Origin: Chloroflexota bacterium
GTDB taxonomy: Bacteria; Chloroflexota; Anaerolineae; Aggregatilineales; Phototrophicaceae
DNA: 64,000 nt
Reading direction: 5' to 3'
Assembly: GCA_011525385.1 (NCBI GenBank)
Contig: WTGF01000053.1
Location: forward strand, 26,953 to 90,952
Below the pieces are notes generated by a model. That model was not told the DNA's origin and ran no database searches. It was given only the letters and a program-made list of their open reading frames with translations. Shown here in pieces: positions 33,536 through 42,463 of this stretch. The position numbers and the translations under genes are program-made. Numbering within the stretch: position 1 is the first letter of the stretch; every line of letters starts with the position of its first letter.

Positions 33536-34306
33536 TCAGATAGCGCTTGAAGTCAATCCGCCATCCACAACGAAGACGCCGCCCGAGGTGAAGTCCGAAG
33601 CTGGCGAGGCCAGGTAGAGCGCCAGTCCGGCGATATCGGAGGGATGCCCGATCCGGCCCGCCGGTGTTTGCGCGATCACCCCACCCAATAGATCGTCGTT
33701 TTCCCAAATCGCGCGCGCGAACTTGGTCTTGATCAGTCCGGGCGCCAAGGCGTTCACTTGTATATTGTCGGCACCCAGTTCAAGGGCCAGGGTCTTTGTC
33801 AAGCTGATAATCCCGGCCTTTGTGATGCTGTATATGCCTTGATATCGTCCCGGATTTATGCCGACGATAGACGCAATATTGATGATTTTCCCGCCACCAC
33901 CCGCTCGCATGTGTCGAACAGCAGCCCCCGTTAGCCATACATTGCCCATGAGATTGACCTCTATCGTCTTGCGCCAATAGCTGTCGTCCGCCTCGAGAAT
34001 GCTGCCGAAATGGGGATTGGTCGCTGCGTTGTTCACCAGGATGTCGAGCTTGCCGAAGCGCTTGATCGTTTCACTGACCAGCGCGTTCAGGGCTGCTTTG
34101 TCGCCATTATGCGCTGCGATGGCGACAGCGATACCACCGGTTGTCCGAATCGATTCCGCCACCTCATCAAGCGCCTCCTGCTTGCGACTGGCAAGCACAA
34201 CTTTTGCGCCAGCATCAGCAAAGGTCTCGGCAATGGAGCGGCCGATTCCACGGGACGCGCCCGTCACCATTGCAACCTTGCCGGTGAGATTAAACTGTTC
34301 GCTCAT
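33536..34306 (-). CDS. Short-chain dehydrogenase/reductase (SDR)
   Basis: 256 residues from the ATG at 34306, which has GGAGG eight bases upstream. The Rossmann motif TGASRGIG, then NNAATNP, the catalytic Ser in NIASIVG and YSITK (Tyr and Lys) are all present. The ending SGGVFVVDGG is typical of classical SDRs that oxidise or reduce alcohols and ketones with NAD(P)H. It is last in the leftward polysaccharide block, but the substrate cannot be read from sequence. The track's longer N-terminus overlaps non-coding DNA. Confidence 0.85.
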   Translation of the reverse strand: MSEQFNLTGKVAMVTGASRGIGRSIAETFADAGAKVVLASRKQEALDEVAESIRTTGGIAVAIAAHNGDKAALNALVSETIKRFGKLDILVNNAATNPHFGSILEADDSYWRKTIEVNLMGNVWLTGAAVRHMRAGGGGKIINIASIVGINPGRYQGIYSITKAGIISLTKTLALELGADNIQVNALAPGLIKTKFARAIWENDDLLGGVIAQTPAGRIGHPSDIAGLALYLASPASDFTSGGVFVVDGGLTSSAI

Positions 34307-34370
34307 GTCTTGAGCCTCCGAATTGGCCGTCCTGCCGAGAAATGTCTCAGCGCAGTTCGGTTTGCGCCGA

Positions 34371-35051
34371 TCAACGCGGGTGGCGCGGGATAGCGCCGAG
34401 GACAGATATGCCGAGCTTTTGCAGGTCGTCTTTATGGTGAATCCGCAAATCAAGGTATTCGGCCAAATATGCCAGCACGAGACCGATAAACAAGCCGAGC
34501 CCCAAACGCAGGACTGGCGCCAAACGGTTCGTCAAGGGCGGCGGCGCCGGAGCGATTACGGGCTGGTCGAGAATGGTGACTTGCGCGGGCTGGCCACCGA
34601 GTTGCGGAAAGTAGGTCTGGTTGCGACTGCCCAAGACAGCCGTGGCGGCCTCGGCAATACTTTGCAGCGATTCCGCATTGCTATGGCCGAGGTAAATGAC
34701 GCCAATGCTGCGCGCGTTGTCGGCAGCGATGCCCAAGCGCGCCATATCGATTGCAGGGTCGGCGAGCCATTCGACGATTTCATCCCGAAAGCTGCCGCTG
34801 CGCACCCAATCGGTAAAGGCATTGACCGTCAATTCGGATGCCAGCCAGACATCCTGATAATCGCCGTCTCGTTGAGGCAGGATCAGTTCCTGCGCCGCGC
34901 TATACCTTATCTGCGCGCTGAAGCCCGCGGCACTGGTAGCGGGCTCTGCTGCGATCAAACCGGCGATCACAAGCGCTCCGCTGAGCGCCACCGGCGCAGC
35001 AACCAGCCACCAGCGGCGGAAAAGCACACGCGCCAGCACCGTCAGTTCCAT
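34371..35051 (-). CDS. Wzz/Wzc-type polysaccharide chain-length or co-polymerase membrane protein
   Basis: 226 residues. A membrane helix near each end (RRWWLVAAPVALSGALVIAGL and APVLRLGLGLFIGLVLAYL) encloses a periplasmic domain, the plan of the Wzz superfamily. After helix two comes EYLDLRIHHKDDLQKLGISVLGAIPRHPR, the usual cytoplasmic stub that meets the tyrosine-kinase partner. It would set exopolysaccharide chain length. The kinase-like partner is encoded 9 kb upstream in the same block rather than fused. Repeat R4 precedes it. Confidence 0.8.
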   Translation of the reverse strand: MELTVLARVLFRRWWLVAAPVALSGALVIAGLIAAEPATSAAGFSAQIRYSAAQELILPQRDGDYQDVWLASELTVNAFTDWVRSGSFRDEIVEWLADPAIDMARLGIAADNARSIGVIYLGHSNAESLQSIAEAATAVLGSRNQTYFPQLGGQPAQVTILDQPVIAPAPPPLTNRLAPVLRLGLGLFIGLVLAYLAEYLDLRIHHKDDLQKLGISVLGAIPRHPR

Positions 35052-35070
35052 GTGATTTTTCTCCTATCTT

Positions 35071-35162
35071 CAAGCCGCTCGGCGCGTAACCTGCGAAAAG
35101 GTCAGCCAGGCTCACACAAATAATAAGCCTTCTCGTCGCATGAGCGACGCGGTTTATTAAAA
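35071..35162 (+). repeat. Dispersed repeat R, copy R4 (forward)
   Basis: Begins CAAGCCGCTCGGCGCGTAAC and contains hairpin CGTCGC-ATGA-GCGACG, then GCGGTTTATTAAAATAG. The terminal TTATTA of the repeat provides the TAA stop of the GT4 gene on the minus strand. Confidence 0.83.
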
Positions 35163-36290
35163 TAGAGGATCTTGCCAGGCAAAATCCCCGCCATTCTGAT
35201 GCGCATGCCAGGCTTGCTCGACAAAAGCAGTGATTTTCCGGGAAAAGACGCTTGTATCAAATTTGAGCGCATGCCGACGAATCTGCGCGGGGTCGTAAGC
35301 GCCGGCGTCAAACCGCGCCATGACGGACTTCAGGCTGCCTACGGACATGCTATCGAAATGCTCGCCAGTGACGCCGGGCAAGACCGTATCGAGCGCGCCG
35401 CCGCCTTTGAAAGCGATGACGGGTCGCCCGGCGGATTGCGCTTGCACAGTGGTGATTCCAAAATCTTCCAGACCGGGAAACAGAAGCGCTCGGCAGCGGG
35501 CTATGAGCCGGGGCAGATCCTTGTCAGGCACGTAGCCCAGGAATTCGACAGTTTCCCCCGCGATTGATTTCAGCCGTTCCAGATCGCGTCCGCGACCGGC
35601 GATCTTCAAGGGCAGACCCAATTCGCTCGCTGCTTGTACCGCAAGATCAATGCGCTTGTAGGGAATCAGGCGAGACACTACCAAATAGTAATCTTCGATT
35701 TCCATCTGAAGGGCGGGTTGAAAACGCGAGGTATCTACCGGCGGGAAGATGATGCTCGATTCGCGGTCATAAAAGGTCTTGATACGCCGACGTATCGCGC
35801 TGCTGATGGCAATGAAATGCGAAACGCGTTGCGCAGCGGCATAGTCCCAGCGACGCAGCAGATTGACGAGTGGCCGAATTAGCATCTCTGTTGGCTTGCC
35901 CAATCCCTCGCCCCCCAGGTAGTTATCGAGTTGCCAGACATAGCGCGTGGGCGCGAGGCAATAGCAGATATGCACTGTCGAGTCATCAAACTGCAGGCCG
36001 TGGCAGAAGCCGCTTTTGTTGCTCAGCACCACATCAAATTCCTTCAAGTACAGCCCGTTCCAGGCTAAAGGGTAGAAGGGCAAGTAAGGTTGATGTCGAC
36101 GATGAATAATGGGCAAATTATCGATCCATAGCGTGCGGATATCCCATTGCCGATAGCGTTCTGGCATGAGATCCGGCGCAAAGATACTCGTGAAAATTGG
36201 GCTTTGGGGATATTTGTGGACCAAAACCTCGAGTACGTCTTCCGCGCCGCCGATTTGATTCAACCAGTCGTGAACAAGCGCAATCTTCAC
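35157..36290 (-). CDS. GT4-family glycosyltransferase
   Basis: 377 residues, GT-B fold. The N-terminal domain begins MKIALVHDWLNQIGGAEDVLE. The C-terminal domain has VVSRLIPYKRIDLAVQAASELGLPL and the donor-binding FPGLEDFGITTVQAQSAGRPVIA (EX7E type). It is similar in pattern to mannosyltransferases of exopolysaccharide assembly (WbaZ/WcaI-like). Retaining, with a nucleotide-sugar donor. The stop codon TAA is made by the end of repeat R4. It lies downstream of rnhB in the leftward block. Confidence 0.86.
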   Translation of the reverse strand: MKIALVHDWLNQIGGAEDVLEVLVHKYPQSPIFTSIFAPDLMPERYRQWDIRTLWIDNLPIIHRRHQPYLPFYPLAWNGLYLKEFDVVLSNKSGFCHGLQFDDSTVHICYCLAPTRYVWQLDNYLGGEGLGKPTEMLIRPLVNLLRRWDYAAAQRVSHFIAISSAIRRRIKTFYDRESSIIFPPVDTSRFQPALQMEIEDYYLVVSRLIPYKRIDLAVQAASELGLPLKIAGRGRDLERLKSIAGETVEFLGYVPDKDLPRLIARCRALLFPGLEDFGITTVQAQSAGRPVIAFKGGGALDTVLPGVTGEHFDSMSVGSLKSVMARFDAGAYDPAQIRRHALKFDTSVFSRKITAFVEQAWHAHQNGGDFAWQDPLF

Positions 36291-36361
36291 GCCGAACTCC
36301 AGTTAATCTGAGCCGAATAATACCATAAGTTTGGGACGCGGGTCATTAATGGGAGTTGACT

Positions 36362-37036
36362 CTATGCAGTGCAGGCGCTCAACAATTCGCGCACAGGTTT
36401 AAAGGTTGCGCGGTGGTATTCGCAGGGTCCGTGACGGTCCAGGGCATTGAGGTGCGCTCTAGTACCATATCCCTTGTTTTGGGCGAATCCGTATTCCGGA
36501 TAACGATCTTCCAGCTCCTTCATGTATTTGTCGCGCCAGACCTTGGCAATGATACTGGCGCAAGCGATGCTCAGCGAGAGTTTGTCGCCCTTGACTATGT
36601 TGCGCACCGGGTAATCTTGTTGTTCTGGCCAGGGCAAATAGTCGAGAAACAAACAGTCCGGCGCCACGGGACGCCGTGCGAGCGCAGCACAAAGCGCGCG
36701 CCGCATGGCAAGCTTGGTGGCGCTTATGATGCCGTAATCGTCAATCTCTTTCGCGCCGCTATGACCGATACCCCAAGTACTGGCGATTTCTTTGATAATG
36801 ACGTCGGCCGCCAGGCGCTGGGTGGCATTCATCTCTTTGCTGTCGCGGGCTCCTTTCAGGACTACAGGGAGGTCGTCTCGATGCAGGGGCAGGGCCACGG
36901 CCCCCGCCGCTACTGGGCCGGCCAGCGGACCTCGGCCGGCTTCGTCCATGCCTATGATGACCCGGCATCCAGCCGCAAAATATTCTTTCTCGAAGCGCAG
37001 GCTGGCAGTCTTGGGCGTCCTAGTCTCTCTTTTCAT
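36362..37036 (-). CDS. rnhB: Ribonuclease HII
   Basis: 224 residues from the ATG at 37036. It removes ribonucleotides misincorporated in DNA. Motifs: GMDEAGRGPLAGPV with the acidic pair, LKGARDSKEMNATQR, DCLFLDYL and the DKLSLSIACASIIAKVWRD block, then KGYGTRAHLNALDRHGP. The start lies 17 bases inside the end of the upstream glycosyltransferase gene, so translation is coupled. A housekeeping gene inside a polysaccharide operon is unremarkable in compact genomes. The track's longer start covers the neighbouring gene. Confidence 0.9.
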   Translation of the reverse strand: MKRETRTPKTASLRFEKEYFAAGCRVIIGMDEAGRGPLAGPVAAGAVALPLHRDDLPVVLKGARDSKEMNATQRLAADVIIKEIASTWGIGHSGAKEIDDYGIISATKLAMRRALCAALARRPVAPDCLFLDYLPWPEQQDYPVRNIVKGDKLSLSIACASIIAKVWRDKYMKELEDRYPEYGFAQNKGYGTRAHLNALDRHGPCEYHRATFKPVRELLSACTA

Positions 37037-37766
37037 AGTCCCCACGACGCCAGTTCTGCCGTATTTCCCAGATTTCGCGCAGCATGTTGATTGAGTCATC
37101 CCATAGGCGCATGGTCGAATAGGGATCGTAATACCAAGTGATCGGCACCTCTTTGATCTTGTAGCCGCGGCGTTTGGCAATATAGAGCAGTTCTACGTCA
37201 AAGCCGATGCCATTCATTTTTTGAACGCCGAAAAGATCAATGGCCGCGGAACGGCTGAACATCTTGAATCCGCATTGCGTATCCTCAAAATCGTCAAGCG
37301 CGGCCAGCTTGATAATCCAGTTATTTATTCTGCCGATCAGGTGTCGATATTCAGGTTCATCCACCCGCTGCGCGCCCGGCGCCTCCCGGCTGGCGATCAT
37401 CAGGTCGAAGCCGTCGCTTGCCGGTGGCAAGAAGCGGGCAATTTCCTCGATGCGCATAGACAGATCCGTGTCGCAAATGAAGCGCCAATCGCCGTTTGCC
37501 GCTAGCATACCTTGTTTGACGGCCAGGCCTTTGCCTCGCATATTATCAGGCGACTGTATAACAGAAATATGGCTGCAGGCCTCCGCAAACTCGCGGGCTA
37601 TTTCAAAAGTGCGGTCTTTGCTCCCGTTTTCCACGATGATGACCTCGAAGGAGTAGTCCTGCTCCTGCAAGTAGGCATTGATCTGTGCCAGACTGGGGGC
37701 TAATCGGCTCTCTTCGTTATGCGCCGGTATCACTATACTTAGGAACGGCGAAGCTTGCTGGCTCAA
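37020..37766 (-). CDS. GT2 glycosyltransferase, dolichyl-phosphate glucosyltransferase-like
   Basis: 248 residues without a C-terminal membrane domain. It follows the ALG5/DPM1-like GT2 pattern: LSIVIPAHNEESRLAPSL, VIIVENGSKDRTFEIA, MRGKGLAVKQGM, FICDTDLSM with the metal-binding DTD, and DFEDTQCGFKMFSRSAA. Such enzymes transfer a hexose onto a polyprenyl phosphate or a growing glycan at the membrane. Its last 17 bases overlap rnhB. Repeat R5 lies upstream. Confidence 0.85.
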   Translation of the reverse strand: MSQQASPFLSIVIPAHNEESRLAPSLAQINAYLQEQDYSFEVIIVENGSKDRTFEIAREFAEACSHISVIQSPDNMRGKGLAVKQGMLAANGDWRFICDTDLSMRIEEIARFLPPASDGFDLMIASREAPGAQRVDEPEYRHLIGRINNWIIKLAALDDFEDTQCGFKMFSRSAAIDLFGVQKMNGIGFDVELLYIAKRRGYKIKEVPITWYYDPYSTMRLWDDSINMLREIWEIRQNWRRGDYEKRD

Positions 37767-37850
37767 AAAAACAGACTCCTGAATGCGGCTATGCTGGTAT
37801 CCAAAAAGGCTCTGACTTATGATACGTCTATTTCAAGAAATGTACATGGA

Positions 37851-37938
37851 ACAGCCGCTCGGCGGCGGCGAATTTGGGCTATCGCGCTCACACAAAATAA
37901 TAGACTTGCTCGGCTATCGCAAATCGTGGTGTATCAAG
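37851..37938 (+). repeat. Dispersed repeat R, copy R5 (forward, second subtype)
   Basis: Begins ACAGCCGCTCGGCGGCGGCG. The internal hairpin is TTGC-TCGGCTATC-GCAA instead of the ATGA-loop type. GGCTATCGC occurs twice within the copy. It separates two leftward glycosyltransferase genes. Confidence 0.8.
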
Positions 37939-37976
37939 TAAGAGTGCCAGGACGCTCGCGCCAGGCTCTCGGCCCT

Positions 37977-38930
37977 TCATTTTGACGGGGTCAGAATGCT
38001 GTCAATGTAGGTGTCGGGTACCATCTTGCTCCTCTGAATCTGTCTTCGTTTGCGTATGGCGCTGCCAACTGTGAGCAAACCGCGAATCGTCCCGCGAAGC
38101 CTTGCTCGCGCTTCGGCGCCGCGCCAGGCTCGCAAGGCTTGCCATGCCAGGGAGGCTTGCCGCCCGAGGATTTGGCCAGCATACTTGCGAATCAAAGCGC
38201 CGGGCATGTTCTTGACCAGAACCCAAATGCTATTGCGCCCGTCGTAGTAGCTTGCGGTTATGCCGCCGCCACTGGCGGAGAGGTGATGATAGACTACGGC
38301 GGAAGGCACATATAAGGCTTTGTAACCGGCCAATTGCGCGCGCCAGGCTAAATCTACGTCTTCCAGTAAGAAAAAGAAATCGTCGTCTAGCAGGCCAATA
38401 TCATCAAGCATTGACTTTCGATAGGCCGCGGCGCCGCCGCAGGCGCCGAAGACATATTCCACACGATCATACTGACCGACGTCCCTTTCCCATGCGCCGC
38501 GGTTGCCAGCGCTGCCATCAGTTCCGAAGGTATCGCCCGCGGTGTGAAAATGGTCGCGTTTGTCAAAAAGAAGCATTTTGCTGGCTACCATTCCGATTTC
38601 CTGATCGCTGCAAAATCCCTCGACAATTTCCTTTATCCAACCGACATCCACTTCCGTGTCGTTATTGAGCAAGGCGATGATATCGCCGCTGGCGGCTTGT
38701 ATGCCGATATTGCAGGCGCCGGTGAATCCACGATTCTCGGGCAGAGTGATCAACTGGACCTGTGGAAAGCGTTCGCGCACGAGGGCCTGTGAGCCATCAT
38801 CGGAGGCGTTGTCCACGACAATAATCTCAATGTCATTATATGTTTGCTGTTGCAGGGATGTGAGGCAGGCGCCAAGAAAGTGGCGTCCATTCCAATTGGG
38901 AATCACCACTGAAAACTTGCCTCGGCTCAT
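37977..38930 (-). CDS. GT2 glycosyltransferase, rhamnosyltransferase-like
   Basis: 317 residues. FSVVIPNWNGRHFLGACLTSL, VVDNASDDGSQALV, ALLNNDTEVDVGW (DXD-like metal site), GACGGAAAYRKSML and the acceptor-side motif DDFFFLLEDVDLAWRAQLAGYKALYVP are typical of WbbL/RfbF-like rhamnosyltransferases. It starts with ATGA overlapping the end of rfbD, which makes dTDP-rhamnose. This supports use of that donor, but other sugars remain possible. The enzyme acts at the cytoplasmic face. Confidence 0.85.
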   Translation of the reverse strand: MSRGKFSVVIPNWNGRHFLGACLTSLQQQTYNDIEIIVVDNASDDGSQALVRERFPQVQLITLPENRGFTGACNIGIQAASGDIIALLNNDTEVDVGWIKEIVEGFCSDQEIGMVASKMLLFDKRDHFHTAGDTFGTDGSAGNRGAWERDVGQYDRVEYVFGACGGAAAYRKSMLDDIGLLDDDFFFLLEDVDLAWRAQLAGYKALYVPSAVVYHHLSASGGGITASYYDGRNSIWVLVKNMPGALIRKYAGQILGRQASLAWQALRAWRGAEARARLRGTIRGLLTVGSAIRKRRQIQRSKMVPDTYIDSILTPSK

Positions 38931-39802
38931 AAACAGAAGCCCTCGGCCTTTAGAAAGGCGTCAACGCCTTCCTGCCATGGCCGCAGGTTAATCGCCAGGC
39001 TACTCGCTTCTATGTTCTCCAGCGCTGTGTATTCAGGCGGCAGCGACGGGCGCTGCCACTGCTGCCGGGTGATAGGCTCAATGGGCGTGTCGGAGAAACC
39101 CGCGCTATCCAAAACATAGCGAGCGAACCCCCAGCGCGAAACGGCTCCTTGATTTACCAGATGATAAGTGCCGAAACGCTCGGTCGCGATCAAGCGGGCA
39201 ATCGCCTCAGCCAGGTCGCTGGTATAGGTGGGGTTGGCGATTTCGTTGGTGACGACCCGCAGCGGCTTGCCTGCCTTGGCGGCGGCCAGGATGGCTTGAA
39301 TGAAATTGCCCCCGCCATGCGCGAATAGCCAGGCTGTGCGCACAATATAGTGGCGCGGGTTGATTTGCAGCAAGGCGCGCTCTCCATGCCATTTGCTATG
39401 GCCGTATGCGTTCTGTGGATTGGGCCTGTCGTACTCGCGATATGGATGCCTGCGCGCGCCGTCGAAGACTTCGTTTGTGCTCACATAGAGCATGGGGATG
39501 CCACTTGTCGCGCAGCAAGCGGCCATGTTGTGCGTTCCCACACCGTTAACCCGAAGCGCCCGCGCGGGATCAAGCGCGCAGCCATTAACATCGGTCCAGG
39601 CCGCGGTATGCAATACGATGGTCGGGGCTAAAGAATTGACAAGACTGCAACAGGCGTCATAGTCCTCGATATCCAGGAAATACTCGACATTGCCAAGGAC
39701 ATCCGCGCCGAAGGCCTCGTGATTTCGGCGCAACTGCTTGATTAACCGCGACCCAAGTTTACCCGCCGCGCCGCTAACTAGAATTCTCATCTGATTCGAC
39801 AC
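38927..39802 (-). CDS. rfbD: dTDP-4-dehydrorhamnose reductase
   Basis: 291 residues. An NAD(P)-binding extended SDR with ILVSGAAGKLGSRLIKQL at the start, VLHTAAWTDVNGCALDPARA and the catalytic Tyr/Lys in YREYDRPNPQNAYGHSKWHGE. It makes dTDP-L-rhamnose from the epimerised 4-keto sugar, the last step of the pathway. rfbA and rfbB are nearby, but the epimerase gene rfbC is absent from the window. The start is a GTG at 39802; an ATG four codons later is a possible alternative. It overlaps the following glycosyltransferase by four bases. Confidence 0.88.
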   Translation of the reverse strand: MSNQMRILVSGAAGKLGSRLIKQLRRNHEAFGADVLGNVEYFLDIEDYDACCSLVNSLAPTIVLHTAAWTDVNGCALDPARALRVNGVGTHNMAACCATSGIPMLYVSTNEVFDGARRHPYREYDRPNPQNAYGHSKWHGERALLQINPRHYIVRTAWLFAHGGGNFIQAILAAAKAGKPLRVVTNEIANPTYTSDLAEAIARLIATERFGTYHLVNQGAVSRWGFARYVLDSAGFSDTPIEPITRQQWQRPSLPPEYTALENIEASSLAINLRPWQEGVDAFLKAEGFCL

Positions 39803-39829
39803 TATCCATGCTCAGGATTCATTCTAACC

Positions 39830-40552
39830 TCAGCGGAAACTTGCGACTAGCCGATTATCGCTCAGGTGAAAGCCGGCGAAACTGAAAAGGCCGCCGCTGG
39901 ACTCCACCTGTAACTGCTTCAGGATTTGCGCGAGCCCAGCCTCGATATGTCGGATGCGGTTGCCAAGCGCATTGGCGGGCAGTTCATAGCGCAGGTCTCC
40001 GAGCGAAATACTGTCGATCTTCAGAACGTCGTCTTTATCTACCGCCACATGGATTTCGATTGCAGCCCAGACGTTGATCAAGTCAAGAAAGGCCTGGCCC
40101 GAGATCGTGATGAATCCGCCGGCGACGCTGATTTTCGCTCGTCTTATTGGGTTTCCATGGTCCTCGCAAAACTCGGTAAATTGAAGGCAGAGCTTTAGCA
40201 TGTCCCTATCGCGGAAGGCGATTTGAAGAACGCGGGCGCCCAAGGCGTCATCCCCGACAGTGACCTCAAGATCTGTGCTCGGGAGCAGATCAAGCCGCCC
40301 GTAATCCTCTGTGATGAAACTGACCGGCGAACCTTTGGCCGCTTTAGCCAAAGTAGCGATCGCCTCCTCGGTGACTGGCGCATCACTTCGGCGAATAGGT
40401 TCAAAGCCGATGACTCGCATCACGAGAGTTGGCAATGCCGGGCTCAGCAGCACGACGGCGACCAAGACGAGGCTGACCAGCCCCGCCGCGATCAAGACTA
40501 TCCCGCAGCTTCGCGCGCCACGTCGCTCGTTGGAATACCTTTGGACTTGCAA
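39830..40552 (-). CDS. Membrane-anchored protein of unknown function within the rfb block
   Basis: I do not recognise a family. 240 residues: a basic N-terminus, one membrane helix (GIVLIAAGLVSLVLVAVVLLSPALP) and an extracytoplasmic domain of about 200 residues that alternates short beta-type stretches, such as AKISVAGGFITISGQAFLDLI and EIHVAVDKDDVLKIDSISLGDL. The pattern recalls lipid- or ligand-binding sheet domains, but this is only a visual impression. It lies 22 bases after rfbB, where rfbC might have been expected, but it is not a cupin epimerase. Confidence 0.65.
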   Translation of the reverse strand: MQVQRYSNERRGARSCGIVLIAAGLVSLVLVAVVLLSPALPTLVMRVIGFEPIRRSDAPVTEEAIATLAKAAKGSPVSFITEDYGRLDLLPSTDLEVTVGDDALGARVLQIAFRDRDMLKLCLQFTEFCEDHGNPIRRAKISVAGGFITISGQAFLDLINVWAAIEIHVAVDKDDVLKIDSISLGDLRYELPANALGNRIRHIEAGLAQILKQLQVESSGGLFSFAGFHLSDNRLVASFR

Positions 40553-40574
40553 TGCCGTACCCGCGCGCTAGGCG

Positions 40575-41603
40575 CTAGGGAAGCTTGGCGGCGGCGAGGC
40601 GCTCGGCATATTGCCGCTGGTAATAGTCGAGATAGTCGCCGGTTTTGATCTTTCGCCACCACCACTCGTTTTCCAGGTACCAGCGCACTGTCGCTTCGAT
40701 ACCGGTCTCAAAGTCATACTGCCGGGTCCAGCCTAATTGGCGCGCCTTACCCGCGCTCATCGCATAGCGACGATCGTGTCCCTCACGGTCCGGCACGTGT
40801 TTGATCAGTGACTGTGGTTTACCCAGCAACTCCAGAATGCGCTTGGTGACATCGATGTTGAAGCGCTGGTTTTCACCCGCGAGATTGTAGACCTCGCCCG
40901 ATTTACCATGATGTAGAAGGAAATCGACGCCGAGGGCGTGGTCGTCGACGTAGAGCCAGTCACGTATCTGCTCCCCATCGCCATAGAGGGGCAAAGGCTT
41001 GTCGTCGATCGCTTCTGTCGTGAAAAACGGGATCAGTTTTTCGGGGTACTGATAGGGACCATAGGTATTGCTGCCGCGCGTGACAACCGTATCCATTCCG
41101 TAAGTGACATTGTAGGCGCGGACCATCAGTTCGCCCGCGGCTTTGCTGGCCGCATAGGGGCTATTGGGTAGAAAGCGATCGTCTTCCGAGGACTGACCCA
41201 GATCAATATCACCGTATACTTCGTCTGTTGAGACGTGACAGAAGCGGCCGATCCCGTGTTTTCGCCCCTCGTCCAGCAGAATATAAGCGCCGACTACATC
41301 AGTGTGGACGAAGGCGTCCGGGTCCAGAATACTGCGATCTACGTGGCTCTCGGCGGCGAAGTTTACAATCGTATCAATGTTGTGGTCGTTCAGTACTGAC
41401 TTGACCCTTTGTCGATCAGCAATATCGCCACGTTGGAAGCTGTAATTTTCTTCGTCGCTGACGGAAAGCAGATTGTCCAGATTGCCGGCATAAGTCAGTT
41501 TGTCGTAGCAAATGATACGATAATCAGGATAGGCTTCAACCATGTGGCGGACGAAGGCGCTGCCGATGAAGCCGGCGCCACCCGTGACCAGGATATTCTT
41601 CAT
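40575..41603 (-). CDS. rfbB: dTDP-glucose 4,6-dehydratase
   Basis: 342 residues. Extended SDR with ILVTGGAGFIGSAFVRHM, FAAESHVDRSI, HVSTDEVYGDI (the Thr-Asp-Glu active site) and YAASKAAGELMVRAY (Tyr/Lys). It converts dTDP-glucose to dTDP-4-keto-6-deoxyglucose. The product can feed RfbD for rhamnose and the WecE transaminase at 24.6 kb for amino sugars. The start overlaps the end of the HAD phosphatase gene by four bases. The middle of the block is compact and clearly an operon. Confidence 0.93.
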   Translation of the reverse strand: MKNILVTGGAGFIGSAFVRHMVEAYPDYRIICYDKLTYAGNLDNLLSVSDEENYSFQRGDIADRQRVKSVLNDHNIDTIVNFAAESHVDRSILDPDAFVHTDVVGAYILLDEGRKHGIGRFCHVSTDEVYGDIDLGQSSEDDRFLPNSPYAASKAAGELMVRAYNVTYGMDTVVTRGSNTYGPYQYPEKLIPFFTTEAIDDKPLPLYGDGEQIRDWLYVDDHALGVDFLLHHGKSGEVYNLAGENQRFNIDVTKRILELLGKPQSLIKHVPDREGHDRRYAMSAGKARQLGWTRQYDFETGIEATVRWYLENEWWWRKIKTGDYLDYYQRQYAERLAAAKLP

Positions 41604-42424
41604 TTTTGAGCCGTCTTTTCTCCAAGCACGAATTCTTCCAAGGCAACCGCAACACCGTCTTCATCATTGTGCGGAACGATGACATCCGCTACGTCCTTTA
41701 GCACCTGGGTCGCGTTGCCCATGGCAACGCCTATGCCGACGGCTTGCAGCATCTCGATGTCGTTTTCACCGTCGCCAACAGCCAAGGCCCTGGACGGGTC
41801 AATGCCGAGTTCTTCCAGCAATGTTTTGACTGCCCCTCCCTTGGATGTATTCGGGGGTAGCACCTCAATCATGCCATCTACATTGGCGCGTGTCACATGG
41901 ACGGCGCCATCCAGCCGCGCGTCAATCGCCCGCCGGAGCGTCGTGACCTGGTTTTCCTCGCCGTAGAGAACAACCTTATTGATATCAAAGGTATCGAGGA
42001 GTTGGGGCCAAGCGGCAATTGTTTCCACATGCGGCTCGCCATATTCAGTCATTTTGATGGCGAATTCATCGACTCGAAGGGCAAATGTACGGTTATCGCT
42101 ATAAGCCAGCGCGCCGAATCCGAATTCTTCTCCCAGCGCAATGACGCGCGAGACCGATTCCTTGGCCATGACGATCCGTGTACGAACGCTTCCATCAGCA
42201 TTGTAGGTAATGAGTCCCTGCATATAGATGCCCGGCGAGTCTATACCGAGCGAGTCGATCAAGTCTTCGGCCGCATGACGCGTCTTGCCAGTTGCCAAGA
42301 CCACTTCCACTCCTTGTCGCTGCGCGGATTCAATCGCTGATCGATTGCGAGCGCTCAGCTTGTGTCGGCTGTTTAGCAAGGTGCCGTCCAGGTCGATTGC
42401 GACAAGCTTTATCTCGTTGTTCAT
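41600..42424 (-). CDS. Cof-type HAD-superfamily phosphatase
   Basis: 274 residues. HAD motif I IDLDGTLLNS, motif II region VVLATGKTR and motif IV VGDGENDIEMLQAVGIGVAMGNA, with a large C2-type cap between. Cof-type enzymes dephosphorylate sugar phosphates or related metabolites in the cytosol. Its place between rfbA and rfbB suggests a sugar phosphate, but the substrate range of this family is broad. It overlaps the rfbB start by four bases. Confidence 0.87.
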   Translation of the reverse strand: MNNEIKLVAIDLDGTLLNSRHKLSARNRSAIESAQRQGVEVVLATGKTRHAAEDLIDSLGIDSPGIYMQGLITYNADGSVRTRIVMAKESVSRVIALGEEFGFGALAYSDNRTFALRVDEFAIKMTEYGEPHVETIAAWPQLLDTFDINKVVLYGEENQVTTLRRAIDARLDGAVHVTRANVDGMIEVLPPNTSKGGAVKTLLEELGIDPSRALAVGDGENDIEMLQAVGIGVAMGNATQVLKDVADVIVPHNDEDGVAVALEEFVLGEKTAQK

Positions 42425-42463
42425 AACGGATTCCGGTGTCCCTTTCCTATTGCCCCAGCCGGG

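Noticed and set aside
33357-33617. 86-residue rightward ORF with a signal-like segment
   Set aside because: It starts in the C-rich repeat region, runs antisense into the SDR gene and lacks a ribosome-binding site.
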